The notes beneath the pieces were generated by a model. The model ran no database searches. It was given only the letters and a program-made list of their open reading frames with translations, and was not told the DNA's origin. Shown here in pieces: positions 12,230 to 23,329 of a DNA stretch of 64,000 nt (its first letter is position 1; the number at the start of each line of letters is the position of its first letter). The DNA is taken from contig CM065804.1 of assembly GCA_033398695.1 (NCBI GenBank), forward strand, positions 7,549,001-7,613,000, given 5' to 3'. The translations under genes were made by a program, and so were the position numbers. The DNA comes from Orobanche coerulescens. Lineage: Eukaryota; Streptophyta; Magnoliopsida; Lamiales; Orobanchaceae.

Positions 12230-12234
12230 GTCGG
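12230..12234. repeat. Target-site duplication GTCGG, right of D
   Basis: Second copy of GTCGG, following the LTR end at 12229. It marks the point where element E resumes. Confidence 0.85.
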
Positions 12235-12658
12235 TACCTTTTCGAAACCCATCAAGGTTTATAACTTTCACAACATACCACCCCACCCGGTGGTTCAAAG
12301 ATAAAACAATAACGTGTCCACTTCTATACACATACTATGTGCCACGAATATTAAACACAACTATATTACACAATACTAGGTAAATAAATTTATGCACCAC
12401 AATTAACTCACTAAGATAAAATCGAGATACACAGGTATTACGCATAAAAGAGGAGACTTACATCCACAGGTCACACGGAGGTGACGGTCGCCCACGATAC
12501 TAATCTCGTCTGACAACATAACCGACACGTTGTGACTACGCACAACTCAACTTGTCACCTAACGACTCGAACGACAAGATAACACATTACTCGACAAATC
12601 ACGACTTGACTCGACCCGACAGCCTAGGTTTCCGCAACCTAAGCTCTGATACCATAAA
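12235..12658 (-). mobile_element. Element E, 5' leader with intact primer site
   Basis: Element E resumes here after D. The last 200 bases match the leaders of D (8820-9025) and C (57230-57419). The primer binding site at 12643-12654 reads TGGTATCAGAGC on the minus strand, the canonical complement of initiator methionine tRNA. No coding sequence is seen. Confidence 0.65.
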
Positions 12659-13039
12659 TGTAACACCCCCAAAACCGTATGGGAATATTCCACGCCGTAG
12701 ACCATTTCCACAAGAATCTACCAGGCTAAACATCCATAAACAACCAAATGCTTGCCCGGCCAGGGCCAAGCAATATAATAATACAGACCGTTAAGGTCAC
12801 TTACACATAAACACACAGACCGATGAGGTCACACAACTCTATCAACAGAACTGACTAACAACATTACCCACACAGGGGTCGAAACACAATACAGTGGAAG
12901 ACTGAATCAACTCTATTAATACAACCAAACTCTACCGACTCTCGACTCTTGATTAGTATCGCAGCTCGTCATCCCCTTGTGCCAATCCTGTGACTGCTCC
13001 CCTGAACCTGTATGTACCTAGACGCAGAACAGACATCCA

Positions 13040-13082
13040 CCCCCCGATTACTGGGGGGTTAGTAAAACTCCACTGTTTTACT
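13040..13082 (-). promoter_or_regulatory. Conserved double hairpin in LTR (E copy)
   Basis: Hairpin 1 pairs CCCCCC (13040-13045) with GGGGGG (13053-13058). Hairpin 2 pairs AGTAAAAC (13061-13068) with GTTTTACT (13075-13082) around loop TCCACT. D and C have AGCAAAAC with GTTTTGCT, so both arms changed together. Matching structures are at 9381-9422 (D), 57813-57854 (C), 35246-35273 (F) and about 18003-18035 (G). It lies in the transcribed part of the LTR. Its role is unknown; packaging, dimerisation or RNA 3' end formation are possible. Confidence 0.55.
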
Positions 13083-13402
13083 AGTGCAAGTATAAAACGA
13101 TACGAAATGCAACAAGTAAATAGCAACTATGAATTTAATATGGAAATCAATTATCAAATGTTTCCGAGAAGTTTTATTAATTTTGAACTCAAGCAAGAGA
13201 TATTTGAAAAGGAACACATCATCTCGGGGATTTTTAAAGCAGAAATTCTTTTGGACCTCGAGTCCCAATTTACAAAGCCTTTTCGAAAACATTAGGGCCT
13301 TAGACCAATTCTCTTTTCAAAACACAATAGATGAGATATCATTATGGGTCCGAGACCCGTATTTAAACTGTTATCCAAACAATCACTGCTATACGACCGT
13401 TG

Positions 13403-13722
13403 TTCGTACACATCATGTACCGAACTCCGGAGGCCTCGACGGACCTTACCCGGACCACACACTCTGTTCGTACACATCGTGTACCGAACTCCGGAGGCCT
13501 CGACGGACCTTACCCGGACCACACACTATGTTCGTACACATCATGTACCGAACTCCGGAGGCCTCGACGGACCTTACCCGACCACATACATCGTTCGTAC
13601 ACATCATGTACCGAACCCCAGAGGCCTCGTCAGACCCTACCTGGATCACACACCTTGTTCGTACACATCATGTACCGAACTCCAGAGGCCTCGTCAGACC
13701 CTACCTGGAACACACACACCTC
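13403..13722 (-). repeat. Five-unit 64-bp minisatellite in the E LTR
   Basis: Units begin TTCGTACACATC at 13403, 13467, 13531, 13594 and 13658 (period 64, once 63). Each contains GTACCGAACTC and GAGGCCTCG. The units are contiguous and 85-95 percent alike by eye, so this is a tandem repeat and not spacer-separated. Open frames across it exist only because stop codons are absent from the unit. Confidence 0.85.
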
Positions 13723-14602
13723 GACACGACACAATTCATAATCATCAAATATCAAGCCATTCCATATTACACCGAAATGCATAATTAAGTATGTAAATCA
13801 AAACAACACAAATATCATAATCATCACAACAACTCAACAATGAACAATCACACCCGGCACAACTTAGATGATTTGTACATCCAACACAATTCCACGATGT
13901 TAACTAGGTGATGGTATTATCGCTACCATCAATCATTCATGAAAATCAATTCATACGAAACATATTCACGAAAGTAAACCAATGCATCACAACCATAACA
14001 CGACGTCCCTATTCACAAGACACAATTCGTATAGTAAAATACTTGCCTTGAATTATTGACGACGCAACGAACGGAAAGGAAAGTCACCGACGAACGCTAG
14101 GAACCAACGTAACCGAACCTAACGATTCGAAGAATACAATCACAACCATTTCTAAATGAATACGGAATTGGAATACACCCGAAAACCCGCCTACGATTCA
14201 TGTATATTCGTATATAAACAACAACGAGGGCGGACCACAACCAAACCCTCTCGATTCCGCAAAACCACGAAATATACCATGAATCCGTAGGGAAACTAAG
14301 AATACCAACAAGATTAATCATATTCATCATGAATTAATCGACAAAACGGAACGAATCGGACAAAAACGCGAAAACCCCCAAATCTACCCAAAAGTAGGGT
14401 TCTAAAGATCTAACCTTGATTCGCTTGATCGAAGGATGTTATAGGATGATTGATCGGTGATATAAACTCAGAAACTTCATGGATTTGTTGTTTAACAACA
14501 TGGCTTCATCTCCTCCAAAGCTCCAGCCACGGACCGAAGAGAAAGGAAATGAGAAATGAATGAAAAAGTGGCTGGTCTGTCATATATATACTGGGCCGGA
14601 AC

Positions 14603-15011
14603 TAGCGTGCGCTAGCCTTCCCGGACTAGCGTGCGCTATCGGCCAGACGGGCCGAGTACCTCGGCCGTGGCCCGCACGACCCGGCACCACCGACCAAACC
14701 TGCCGACCATGACTGCCCGCCCGACTCCGCTAGCGTGCGCTACGGCCGAAGCTCGCAAGGCCGACTGGCCCAAAGAGCTCGGACTAACAAACTCATCCGT
14801 AACGCACGCTAGTCGGCCGATAGCGTGCGCGCTAACCCCCGGTTAGCGTGCGCCACGACCGATGAGCGCAGGCGGCGCTACTCGCCGATCCTACCCGAGT
14901 CCGTAACCTCGTAATCCTCTGTCTGTGCCCGATAGCGGCGCTGGCCGACTCGACGGCGGCGCTACATCGCTGAAGCTAGCGCGCGCAGCGTCCCGTCCGT
15001 AGCGTGCGCTA
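14603..15011 (-). promoter_or_regulatory. U3 palindrome array, E LTR
   Basis: TAGCGTGCGCTA sites at 14603-14614, 14627-14638 and elsewhere to 15000-15011, with partly decayed copies between. The block is next to the TATATATA run at 14582-14590 on the side expected for an upstream element of a minus-strand promoter. Confidence 0.55.
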
Positions 15012-15587
15012 CGCCGGTTCCTGCCGTGCCTGCTCGGCCAGTGCCCAGCACTTCCGACAGTGCCGCACCGGTCCGGCCAGCTGCTCAGCCGCCACGACCC
15101 GACGCCTCGATTTCCGAAAACGCACGGAACGAACACGACGAAAAGTTCGCGGACGACATCAACGACTCGAAATGAAAACGTAATGCAATAATTAATCATA
15201 CGCGACCAAGAAAAGGGTCGAGACAACAAATACAGATATGGATACCCGTAACTTTGGGTAAATTACAAAATGGCCCAAAACGCCCGGAAATCACGATACG
15301 TGATCGAATAACCAAACCGAAGTTCACAACACGTCTAACAAAGTTAAACAGACTTGTGGGAAACTCGAAACAGCAGTTTCGGACAAGATTCGCAAGAATC
15401 GAACTCAAGTGGGGAAAAGTCGCTAAAAAACACGGAACTCAACAAAACAACACCGAAACGAACTCGGATGACAAAAAGTGTAGAATTAATCATTCTTATA
15501 ATGACGAAACGGTCATGAGCGAGTCGTCAAAACGGACTCCGGCCGAAAAAAGAAATTTACCGAAAATCGAAAATTGCGGATATTACA

Positions 15588-16144
15588 TTGTCGGACAAAG
15601 TTTCTCATAGTGTCCTAGTATTGATTACGAGGAAAAGTACTCCCCCTTAGTGAATGTTATTACGTTCTGCTGTTTACTTAGCCTAGTTATTTCCGAAAGA
15701 CTAATATGCATCTAATGGACGTGGAAGCCAATAAATTATCCTCTATTTCATTTCGCAATATTGTCTTGACAATCTTCATAGATGAAAAAGCACACTCGGT
15801 TGTTGCAGTGGAAACCGAAAGAGTTAAAATAAGTCTAACTAATATATCGACTAGATAGTAATCATTGACTTACCAGACATTGATAACAATTGACACACCT
15901 CTGCAAGTGTTGAGGCATTTTCGGAAAACTCATTAAGTCGGATATCAAGTTCAAAAAGTTCCAATTAATACTTCATATGCAACTTATCTTGGCTAGTAAA
16001 ATCACCAGGATAGAACTTTGCTACTAACTCACAAATATTGTCAATGTTGAAAGATTTATATCCATCTCTTGGATCCAAAGCTGAGCTGAGCCTAAGCAAT
16101 TCTACAGTATCATCATTAAATCGAGTGTTCATCTTCTGGAGTAT
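15588..16144 (-). pseudogene. hAT transposase pseudogene, C-terminal part
   Basis: Minus-strand sequence of the zinc-finger MYM/TTF-type hAT family. It includes LLRLSSALDPRDGYKSFNI (near 16050-16100), FYPGDFTSQDKLHMKY, and in a second frame VSTATTECAFSSMKIVKT, the hAT C-terminal dimerisation motif (near 15760-15830). Stops after MKY and a 20-30 base disruption near 15850 show it is dead. It joins directly to the part at 23325: across element G the reading frame and sense resume, with FRETIDLI on one side and LQKMNTRF on the other. Confidence 0.75.
16140..16144. repeat. Target-site duplication AGTAT, left of G
   Basis: AGTAT directly precedes the LTR start TGTAATATCC and recurs at 23325-23329 after GGTGTTACA. 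Confidence 0.85.
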
Positions 16145-16299
16145 TGTAATATCCGGATTTATTACTGTGTATTTCACCTGTATTCGAACCCTGTATTATT
16201 CGGAATTGTAATCTTGATGATTGGAGTATGACATTTCTTACATTGATATCTTTGTACATAAGTATAGCAACATGCAAAATTTCTCATGCAAACTCGTGA

Positions 16300-16524
16300 T
16301 AGCGCACGCTAAGAATGTAGCTTAACGCGCGCTATCGAGCTACTACTAGCGCACGCTATGTGTGTAGGAGTTGCGTGCGCGAAGCACTCAATTATTGAGC
16401 GGGACGGCTAGCACATGCGCCAGCCGGGACATGGGTCTGGATAAGATTCCCGCGGACGAACCTGGACAGTTTTGAAGTCAACTCTTATTAGCGCGCGCTA
16501 AGGAATGCTTAGTAGCGTGCGCTA
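16300..16524 (+). promoter_or_regulatory. U3 palindrome array and TATA box, G LTR
   Basis: TAGCGCACGCTA at 16300-16311, then several TAACGCGCGCTA, TAGCGCACGCTA and TAGCGCGCGCTA variants, the last TAGCGTGCGCTA at 16513-16524. A TATA box (TATAAAT, 16546-16552) follows 22 bases later. The order array, TATA, leader gives the reading direction of the promoter. Confidence 0.65.
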
Positions 16525-17240
16525 ATTAGCTAAAGTGCAGAATATTATAAATGAGACAACAACCCGTTTTGGCTTACACTTCATTCGTCCATTCTTCATT
16601 CTTGAGAGGCCAGAGAGCTATAATAATCCTTCTATACACTTAGAACACATCTTATTGATCCTTGTATATTGGTTATCACTTGTGAGTGATCATTGAAGTG
16701 GAGTAGCACCTTGGAGTGGCATACAACCAACCGGAGTCGGATTATACCTTACGGTTCAGTGATTTTCGTCATATTAAGGTATGTTCAACCTATCTCCAGA
16801 CTTAGAGTTGGATTCTAAAGAATTGGATGATCATGTTAACGAGATATTGATTTTCATTAGTGAATTATCCAAAGTACATCATGTTTGGAATATTGAGATG
16901 AATAGGCCTTAAGTACCTTGATTATGAACATCATGATTCGAATCGTATTACATTGAACAAGTAGAGAAAGCTTCTATCATTGGTAATCCGAATCTAGTAG
17001 GTGTTGATATCAACCTTTAAGCCTTCCGAATTATCGCATGAAGAATTGGATTTGAAATGGATTATGGTTTCATAATAGTATACTTATTCTTGAATCTGAA
17101 GTTGTTGTTATCCGTAAGATCATTCATAGCCGTATGAACATGATATTCATGGAGGTAACATGAATTAACACTGAGGATTTCATTTGGTTTGATCATGTTG
17201 AGGTCCGTTCATCGCCCAAAGAGTAAGCGCCATGTACAGT

Positions 17241-17456
17241 TAGCGCACGCTAAGCTATGTATATTAACGTGCGCTATCGAGCATCAGTTAACGTACGCTA
17301 CGTTTGGTACGTAACGTACGCTAGGCCATCAGACGAGTCAGTCAGCTGATCAGTGAAGTACTGACCATGCATAGTTAGCGTACGCTAGGCTTTGTTGTTT
17401 GCGTGCGCTATCGAGTATACTTAACGCACGCTACACATAGTACTTAGCGTGCGCTA
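17241..17456 (+). promoter_or_regulatory. Second palindrome array in the G LTR
   Basis: TAGCGCACGCTA (17241-17252) through TAGCGTGCGCTA (17445-17456), with TAACGTACGCTA and TAGCGTACGCTA variants between. This array lies about 700 bases downstream of the TATA box, inside the transcribed LTR leader. Element F has a second array at the same relative place. Confidence 0.55.
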
Positions 17457-18389
17457 AGCAGTTCAGACAGATTTCATTTTTTGAGCTTTTGGCCATAAAT
17501 CGAATTATTAGACATTCGTACGACGTGAGATAAATCCTATATTATTTCTTTTGTTAAGGTTTGAGCTTGTTACGTGATTTATTGAGGGGGGGACGACCTT
17601 CGAGTGTTCGTTTTCGTGGAAGTATTATTCTTGTCTTCGAATCGAGGCAAGTACCTTATTTGTTTTATGTATTGTTGTTATACATATTGTCGTGCATGTA
17701 TGTCGTTATTGTATGTCCACATCGTGTTGGTCCGACGGGATCATCGCGGGATCTATGCTAGCGTGCGCTGGATCATCAGACGGGTTTTTCCACCACGGGT
17801 TGGTCTGACGGGATCATCGTGGGTTCTAGGCAGTGAACGCTGGATCATAAGAACTACCATGTGTATGTTATGATATCATGTTGTGATTATCAGTTGTGTA
17901 TGTTATTTATTGAGTTTCTCGTAGGAGAAGACTCGTTGGTATTTTTGTCAATTACGTATTATTATTCTGCGTGAGATGTTGAATAATACGTTGTGGTACT
18001 TGTACTAGCATCGTTGTACTAACCCCTTCGGGGGTGAACATTTTGTTTATGTTCAGGATCCAGGAGAGCGGGGAAACAACCACTGGAGCTGCATGACGAC
18101 GGGGGTGCAGAGTGATGTTCTGGCCGGGTTTACTTGTCTGTTGTTTGTTAGTTATTTCAATAAGTACTCGAGTACGTAGTCGCTTCTGATGAATTTGAAT
18201 TTGGTGATGTATTAATAATTTCTGTTGAACATTTGTATTTTCAGTATTTGGTCAGAAATGTTGTATCTTAATTTCGTTATTTTCATTCGTTGGTACCTGT
18301 TAATGCCTTTTCAACTCTTTAGCCTTGTAAATCCTGATGTAAAGGATTTACGGCGCTGTAACATTCCTGAATATATGAGGGGTGTTACA

Positions 18390-18607
18390 GAAGATTATGG
18401 ATATCTTGGCCGTTGGGTTAAAATAGGGGTCATTTACGTCTTTTGAGGTAACTGGCCGTGAATGACATCACTGCACTGCCTACGTCTTCATGCGAACGGT
18501 GGTTGTAAGTTCCTAAACTCTATCTCGTCCTTTGCATGTTATATTTCCTTGTACTTGAGCATTCGAACGATATTGATTCTTGTATATTGAGTATTTATGC
18601 TTACAGT
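18390..18607 (+). other. G leader, primer site deleted
   Basis: In F the sequence after the LTR carries the iMet primer site and then AGATTTATGGATATCTTGG. In G the LTR is followed directly by GAAGATTATGGATATCTTGG, so about 17 bases holding the primer site are gone. The rest of the leader up to the gag ATG at 18608 is conserved. Confidence 0.65.
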
Positions 18608-19680
18608 ATGTTGAGAGGCGGGCGGGGACGTGGTCGCGGTCGTGGACGCGGACGAAGAAATGCTGAAAGGGAAGCGTCGCCTTCTAATCAGGCCAGTCAT
18701 AACTCAGGCGAGCCGCAACAATCTATTAACAACGAACCAGAACTTGCTGTACCAGAGATCCTTCGTAAAGTGGTGAACCAGATGACTCAGTTCGCCCAAG
18801 TCGTGGACTGAATGCAAGTGGCGGTAGGATTACAGCAGGGAGATAGACAACAAGGGATCCCAGATATGGGAAATCGAGGTGACCGGTGGCTGCAAGAGGT
18901 GGCGAAGATGTAACCACCCAAATTCGACGGTATTTCTGAGACTCCCACCTGGGACCATTGGTTGAAGGAACTGGAGAAAATATATTTGCCGGAATTAACT
19001 GCCCAGACGACCGGAGAGCCTCTATCGCGCAATACTTTCTGATAGGGGAAGCGTCCGAATGGTGGGAAGCCATCCGGCCTGTAGACCATGATGCTGATTG
19101 GACAGAGTTTAGATTGATGATGGAAGCTCGATTGCCTCGCCCCGTGAGGGAAGCCAAAGTTCGGGAGTTTTTCTCCGCTCAGCCTTCAGATGTGCCAGTA
19201 TCCCAGGCAATTAAGACGTTTAACCAGCAGTTGGCATTTGTTCGACATCTGGTCAGAACAGATGCAGAAATGATGATCCATTTCGATATGAGGATGAAAC
19301 TAGAAATCCAGAGGTACATGTCCGGATTTGAATGTACCACACTCCGTCAATACCAGGATAAGGCGTTGGCGTATGAGATCAAGGAAGCAGCTATGGAGAA
19401 ATTTTCGGAATCCAAGAAACAGAAAGTCTCTGGTACTTTTACAGAGCACAAGAACTGATGGCCCCGTATGGCACAGTCATCATTTCACTCTTTCATGAAT
19501 CCTCCGCACTCAGCTTAAGATCGGAAAGAACTTGGAGCGACATCAACTATTACCGATGTTACCAGAAATGCTTTAATCGCGCCGATGGGCACTATCGACG
19601 AATTGCCCCACCCGCCGTGACTTGTTTTGATTGTGGTCGAGAGGGACATCGTGCGGTGTTCTCGTGAAGAGGCTGCAAAG
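18608..19680 (+). pseudogene. gag of element G (disrupted)
   Basis: The ATG at 18608 starts a basic Gly-Arg repeat (MLRGGRGRGRGRGRGRRN) also seen in F. A TGA at 18809-18811 and a TAA near 18912 interrupt it. The capsid-like core appears from 18958 after a frame change (FLIGEASEWWEAIRP, then LMMEARLPRPVREAKVREFF), ending at TGA 19456-19458. Zinc-knuckle residues (CFDCGREGHR) follow near 19620-19650 in another frame; the first knuckle has decayed. Gag would bind the element RNA and form particles. Confidence 0.8.
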
Positions 19681-19879
19681 TATTTTAGAGCCCGTACACC
19701 ACAAACCAGAAGGAAGCCAAGATCTAATGTGACGCAAAGAAAGTGTTCAGATGCCTCAAAATTTTGGCCGCGGACGAGGCAGAGGACAATGGTACCGAAA
19801 GGGGACATCGAGTGCCGGATCTGCTCCCCCACGTCTGTACGAGATGAGGAGGACAGACGATCGATGTCATTGTCGCATC

Positions 19880-20150
19880 AATCGGCCCGATCCTTTCCCA
19901 CCTGGGCTAGCGTTTTATTCGATACAGGAGCTACGCATTCTTTTATATCTTTGTCTTGTGTAAATCGTTTGAATATTTCCGGTTTTCATACTTGTGAACC
20001 TTATATTTTTGGTTTACCGAGTGGAGAGAGGATTGTCGGGAACTTAGAAACTAGAAATTTCCCTGTATCATTTGGAGGCAGAGAGTGGCTCTCAAATTTG
20101 ATTGTAATAGAAATGCAAGGAGACGACCTGATACTCGGAGACGATTAGCT
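19880..20150 (+). pseudogene. Aspartic protease domain of element G
   Basis: VLFDTGATHSFIS near 19912-19950 gives the catalytic Asp-Thr-Gly. GLPSGERIVG and NLIVIEMQGDDLILG follow, as usual in plant gypsy proteases. TAG at 20146-20148 replaces a Trp codon present in F (GEDWLNRYG), a single G to A change. The protease would cleave the Gag-Pol polyprotein. Confidence 0.8.
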
Positions 20151-20259
20151 TAATCAATATGGAGCAATTGTAAACTACCGAAGGAGGAATATCTCGCTGA
20201 TTGCTAACGATGGTTCCGAAATTCTATTTGAGGGATGGAAACCGGGAAGCTCAGGAAAG

Positions 20260-21200
20260 TTGATCAAAGCGATGAAAGCTGTCAAATTGTTGAAACAGGG
20301 CTGTACCGGATACTGGTGTTATGCAATGAAGAAAGAAGACGAAATTGCGGAACTTTCATCCATTCCTGTTGTGAACGAATTTCCAGATGTATTTCCTGAC
20401 GAGTTACCTGGACTACCTCCACGAAGGGATGTAGAATTTACCATTGAGCTGGAACCCGGAGCTACACCAATTTCTAAGGCGCCGTATCGTATGGCACCTA
20501 CTGAGATGTACGAACTGAAAAAGCAGCTGGAGGAGTTACTGGACAAAGGCTATATTCAGCCAAGCGTTTCGCCCTGGGGAGCGCCAGTACTTTTTGTCCG
20601 AAAGAAGGATGGATCGCTTTGACTGTGTATTGACTATCAAGAGCTGAACAAGATGACGATTAAGAACAAGTATCCATTGCCACGAATTGATGATCTGTTT
20701 GACCAGTTGCAAGGGGAAACAGTATTTTCTAAAGTCGATCTGAGATCAGGGTATCATCAGCTGAGGATTAAGGAATCTGATGTTCAAATCGCTCGTAACT
20801 CGCTACGGACATTATGAGTTTGTAGTGATGCCGTTTGGTCTCACTAACGCACCTGCTGTATTTATGCAATTGATGAACCGAGTGTTCATCGAATTTTTAG
20901 ATAAATTTGTGGTCGTGTTCATTGATGACATTCTGGTGTATTCTAAGAGCCCGGAAGAACATGCGCAGCATTTGCGGATTGTATTGGAACTTTTGAGAAG
21001 CGAGCAATTGTACGCCAAACTTTCTAAGTGTGAATTCTGGCTAAAGGAAGTAATGTTCCTCGGTCATGTGGTATCAGCTAAAGGAGTCCGAGTAGATCCT
21101 CAGAAGATTGAAGCGGTTTTGGATTGGAAGCCTCCTAAGAACGTGAAAGAAGTCTGAAGTTTCTTAGGACTTGCTGGGTATTATCGTCGGTTCGTGGAAG
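20260..21200 (+). pseudogene. Reverse transcriptase of element G
   Basis: Residues seen in order: [37 protein letters not shown], then TGA at 20623-20625 where F-like copies have Arg. After a frame change near 20780 come [17 protein letters not shown] and [14 protein letters not shown] with the catalytic Asp-Asp pair, then [19 protein letters not shown] at 21155-21157 again replaces Arg (CGA to TGA). It is Tekay-type RT by its close likeness to F and A. Confidence 0.85.
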
Positions 21201-21790
21201 GGTTTTCCAAAATTTCCCGCCCACTTACTCGACTCCTGCAGAAAACTCAAAAGTTTGAGTGGAATGAGTTGTGTCAGGTTAGCTTTGATGAATTGAAGAA
21301 GAGATTGACGACGGCACCGATTCTATCACTTCCACAGGGAACAGGAGGATTTATAGTTTACAGTGATGCTTCGAACCAAGGACTCGGATGCGTATTAATG
21401 CAGAATGATAAGGTGATCGCTTATGCGTCGCGACAGCTGAAACCTTATGAAGTGAATTACCCAGCACATGATTTGGAGCTAGCAGAAGTAATTTTTGCTT
21501 TAAAGATCTGGAGGCACTATCTGTACGGGACTCACTGTCAGATCTTTACGGATCACAAGAGTCTCAAGTACATATTCAGTCAGAAAGAGTTGAATATGCG
21601 GCAAAGAAGATGGTTAGAACTGATTAAGGACTACGACTTGGAGATTTTGTATCATCCAGGCAAAGCGAATGTAGTGGCCGACGCACTCAGCCGCAAGCCT
21701 GTTTCTATTAAGATGCTGGAGACTCTGACCTCCCAACTTAGCCTTCAACGAGAGATTATTCGAGAAGGAATTGAAGTATGGTTACAATGA
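21194..21790 (+). pseudogene. RNase H domain of element G
   Basis: Open for 198 codons. [13 protein letters not shown] supplies the first Asp, [12 protein letters not shown] the Glu, [10 protein letters not shown] the second Asp and [11 protein letters not shown] the last. The connection to RT carries [15 protein letters not shown]. It ends at TGA 21788-21790, where F continues into the integrase linker. It would remove the RNA strand during reverse transcription. Confidence 0.85.
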
Positions 21791-21808
21791 GTCCAAGGAC
21801 AACTGTGC

Positions 21809-22565
21809 ATGATGGAAATAACTTCATCATTAACCGAAGAAATCAAATCTAGACCGGCAGATGATCCTCTGATGATTCGGTTACGTGATGAAGTGATCAA
21901 GGGGAAAGCCCCCGGATTTGTAATTCATGATGATGGAGTTTTGAGATTTCAGAACCGACTATGCGTTCCCGATGTCGATGTTCTGAAACAGACGATTCTG
22001 AAGGAAGCTCACAGTTCGCCCTATTCTATCCACCCGGGCACCAGTAAGATGTATAAGGACTTGAAGCAGAATTTCTGGTGGGGCAACATGAAGAAAGATG
22101 TAGCGGACTATGTTTCGAAATGCTTGACTTGTCAGCAGGTTAAGATCGAGCATCAACGACCTGCCGGAATGTTGAAACCACTCCCGATTCCTGAATGGAA
22201 GTGGGAGAACATATCGATGGACTTTATCACTAGTATGCCGAGAACCAAGACAGGAATGAACATGATTTGGGTGATAGTTGATCGTTTAACCAAATCAGCT
22301 CATTTTCTAAGCATCAAGGACACGTGGGGACCAGAGAGGTTGGCACGAGTATTTATTTCGGAGATAGTTCGACTGCATGGTACGCCGAAAACCATTATTT
22401 CTGATCGAGACGGCCGTTTTGTGTCTCACTTTTGGAAAGCAGTTCATAAGGCCTTGGGGACCGAATTGAACTTCAGCACAGCTTATCACCCGCAGACTGA
22501 CGGACAATCCGAGAGGACTATTCAAACGGTGGAAGACATGCTAAGGGCCTGTGCCTTAGATTGGT
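21809..22565 (+). pseudogene. Integrase of element G, truncated
   Basis: The zinc domain is intact (HSSPYSIHPG, then CLTCQQVK), and the catalytic core shows [26 protein letters not shown] and [13 protein letters not shown], the DD35E triad. The coding sequence breaks at 22565 after ALDW and continues straight into LTR sequence beginning TTGTCTTCGA. The last 33 or so codons of the open frame (to 22696) are therefore LTR-derived. The C-terminal integrase part and chromodomain are missing. Confidence 0.85.
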
Positions 22566-23324
22566 TTGTCTTCGAATCGAGGCAAGTACCTTATTTGTTT
22601 TATGTATTGTTGTTATACATATTGTCGTGCATGTATGTCGTTATTGTATGTCCACCTCGTGTTGGTCCGACGGGATCATCGGGGGATCTATGCTAGCGTG
22701 CGCTGGATCATCGGACGGGTTTTTCCACCACAGGTTGGTCTGACGGGATCATCGTGGGTTCTAGGCAGTGAACGCTGGATCGTCGGAACTACCATGTGTA
22801 TGTTATGATATCATGTTGTGATTATCAGTTGTGTATATTATTTATTGAGTTTCTCGTAGGAGAAGACTCGTTGGTATTTTTGTCAATTACGTATTATTAT
22901 TCTGCGTGAGATGTTGAATAATACGTTGTGGTACTTGTACTAGCATCGTTGTGCTAACCCCTTCGGAGGTGAACATTTTGTTTATGTTCAGGATCCAGGA
23001 GAGCGGGGAAACAACCACTGGAGCTGCATGACGACGGGGGTGCAGAGTGATATTCTGGCCGGGTTTACTTGTCTGTTGTTTGTTAGTTATTTCAATAAGT
23101 ACTCGAGTACGTAGTCGCTTTTGATGAATTTGAATTTAGTGATGTATTAATAATTTCTGTTGAACATTTGTATTTTCAGTATTTGGTCAGAAATGTTGTA
23201 TCTTAATTTCGGTATTTTCATTCGTTGGTACCTGTTAATGCCTTTTCAACTCTTTAGCCTTGTAAATCCTGATGTAAAGGATTTACGGCGCTGTAACATT
23301 CCTGAATATATCAGGGGTGTTACA
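22566..23324 (+). repeat. 3' LTR of element G, last 759 bp only
   Basis: Corresponds base for base in length to 17631-18389 of the 5' LTR, with only scattered substitutions. U3, both palindrome arrays and TATA are absent. It ends GGGTGTTACA at 23324. Confidence 0.85.
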
Positions 23325-23329
23325 AGTAT
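23325..23329. repeat. Target-site duplication AGTAT, right of G
   Basis: Second copy of AGTAT. With one copy and element G removed, the hAT frame is continuous across the site. Confidence 0.85.

Larger units (their letters stand above)
12659..15587 (-). repeat. 5' LTR of element E
   Basis: 2929 bp, starting TGTAACACCCCC and ending GGATATTACA. The right third (14040-15587) closely matches the D LTR, while the left part is family-specific with its own 64-bp minisatellite. A TATATATA run at 14582-14590 precedes the palindromes. The right flank at 15588 is hAT transposon sequence, so E was inserted there. The left partner LTR is absent, so no target duplication can be assigned. Confidence 0.75.
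16145..18389 (+). repeat. 5' LTR of element G
   Basis: It starts TGTAATATCC and ends GGGTGTTACA. In transcription order: palindrome array 1 (16300-16524), TATA box TATAAAT (16546-16552), array 2 (17241-17456), a two-unit minisatellite around 17725-17860 built on TGGTCYGACGGGATCATCG, the double hairpin (about 18003-18035) and the LTR end. Reading frames of 60-90 codons within it are not genes. Confidence 0.85.
16145..23324 (+). mobile_element. Element G: Tekay-type gypsy element, 3' part deleted
   Basis: A plus-strand element with a 2245-bp 5' LTR, gag, protease, RT, RNase H and part of integrase, then an abrupt fusion to the last 759 bp of the 3' LTR. It is flanked by the perfect 5-bp duplication AGTAT (16140-16144, 23325-23329). 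Integrase C-terminus, chromodomain, polypurine tract and 3' LTR U3 are missing, and the primer site is also deleted. The 759-bp LTR pair is nearly identical and has exactly the same length, so insertion is recent although the coding region carries many stops. It is of the same family as F. Confidence 0.85.

Noticed and set aside
13403..13722. CRISPR-like regular repeats
   Set aside because: Units are contiguous 64-bp copies with no unique spacers, inside a plant LTR. It is a minisatellite.
13129..13788. 219-codon frame with a repeated peptide
   Set aside because: It is open only because the 64-bp unit lacks stops. Several frames are open in parallel, and it lies in an LTR.
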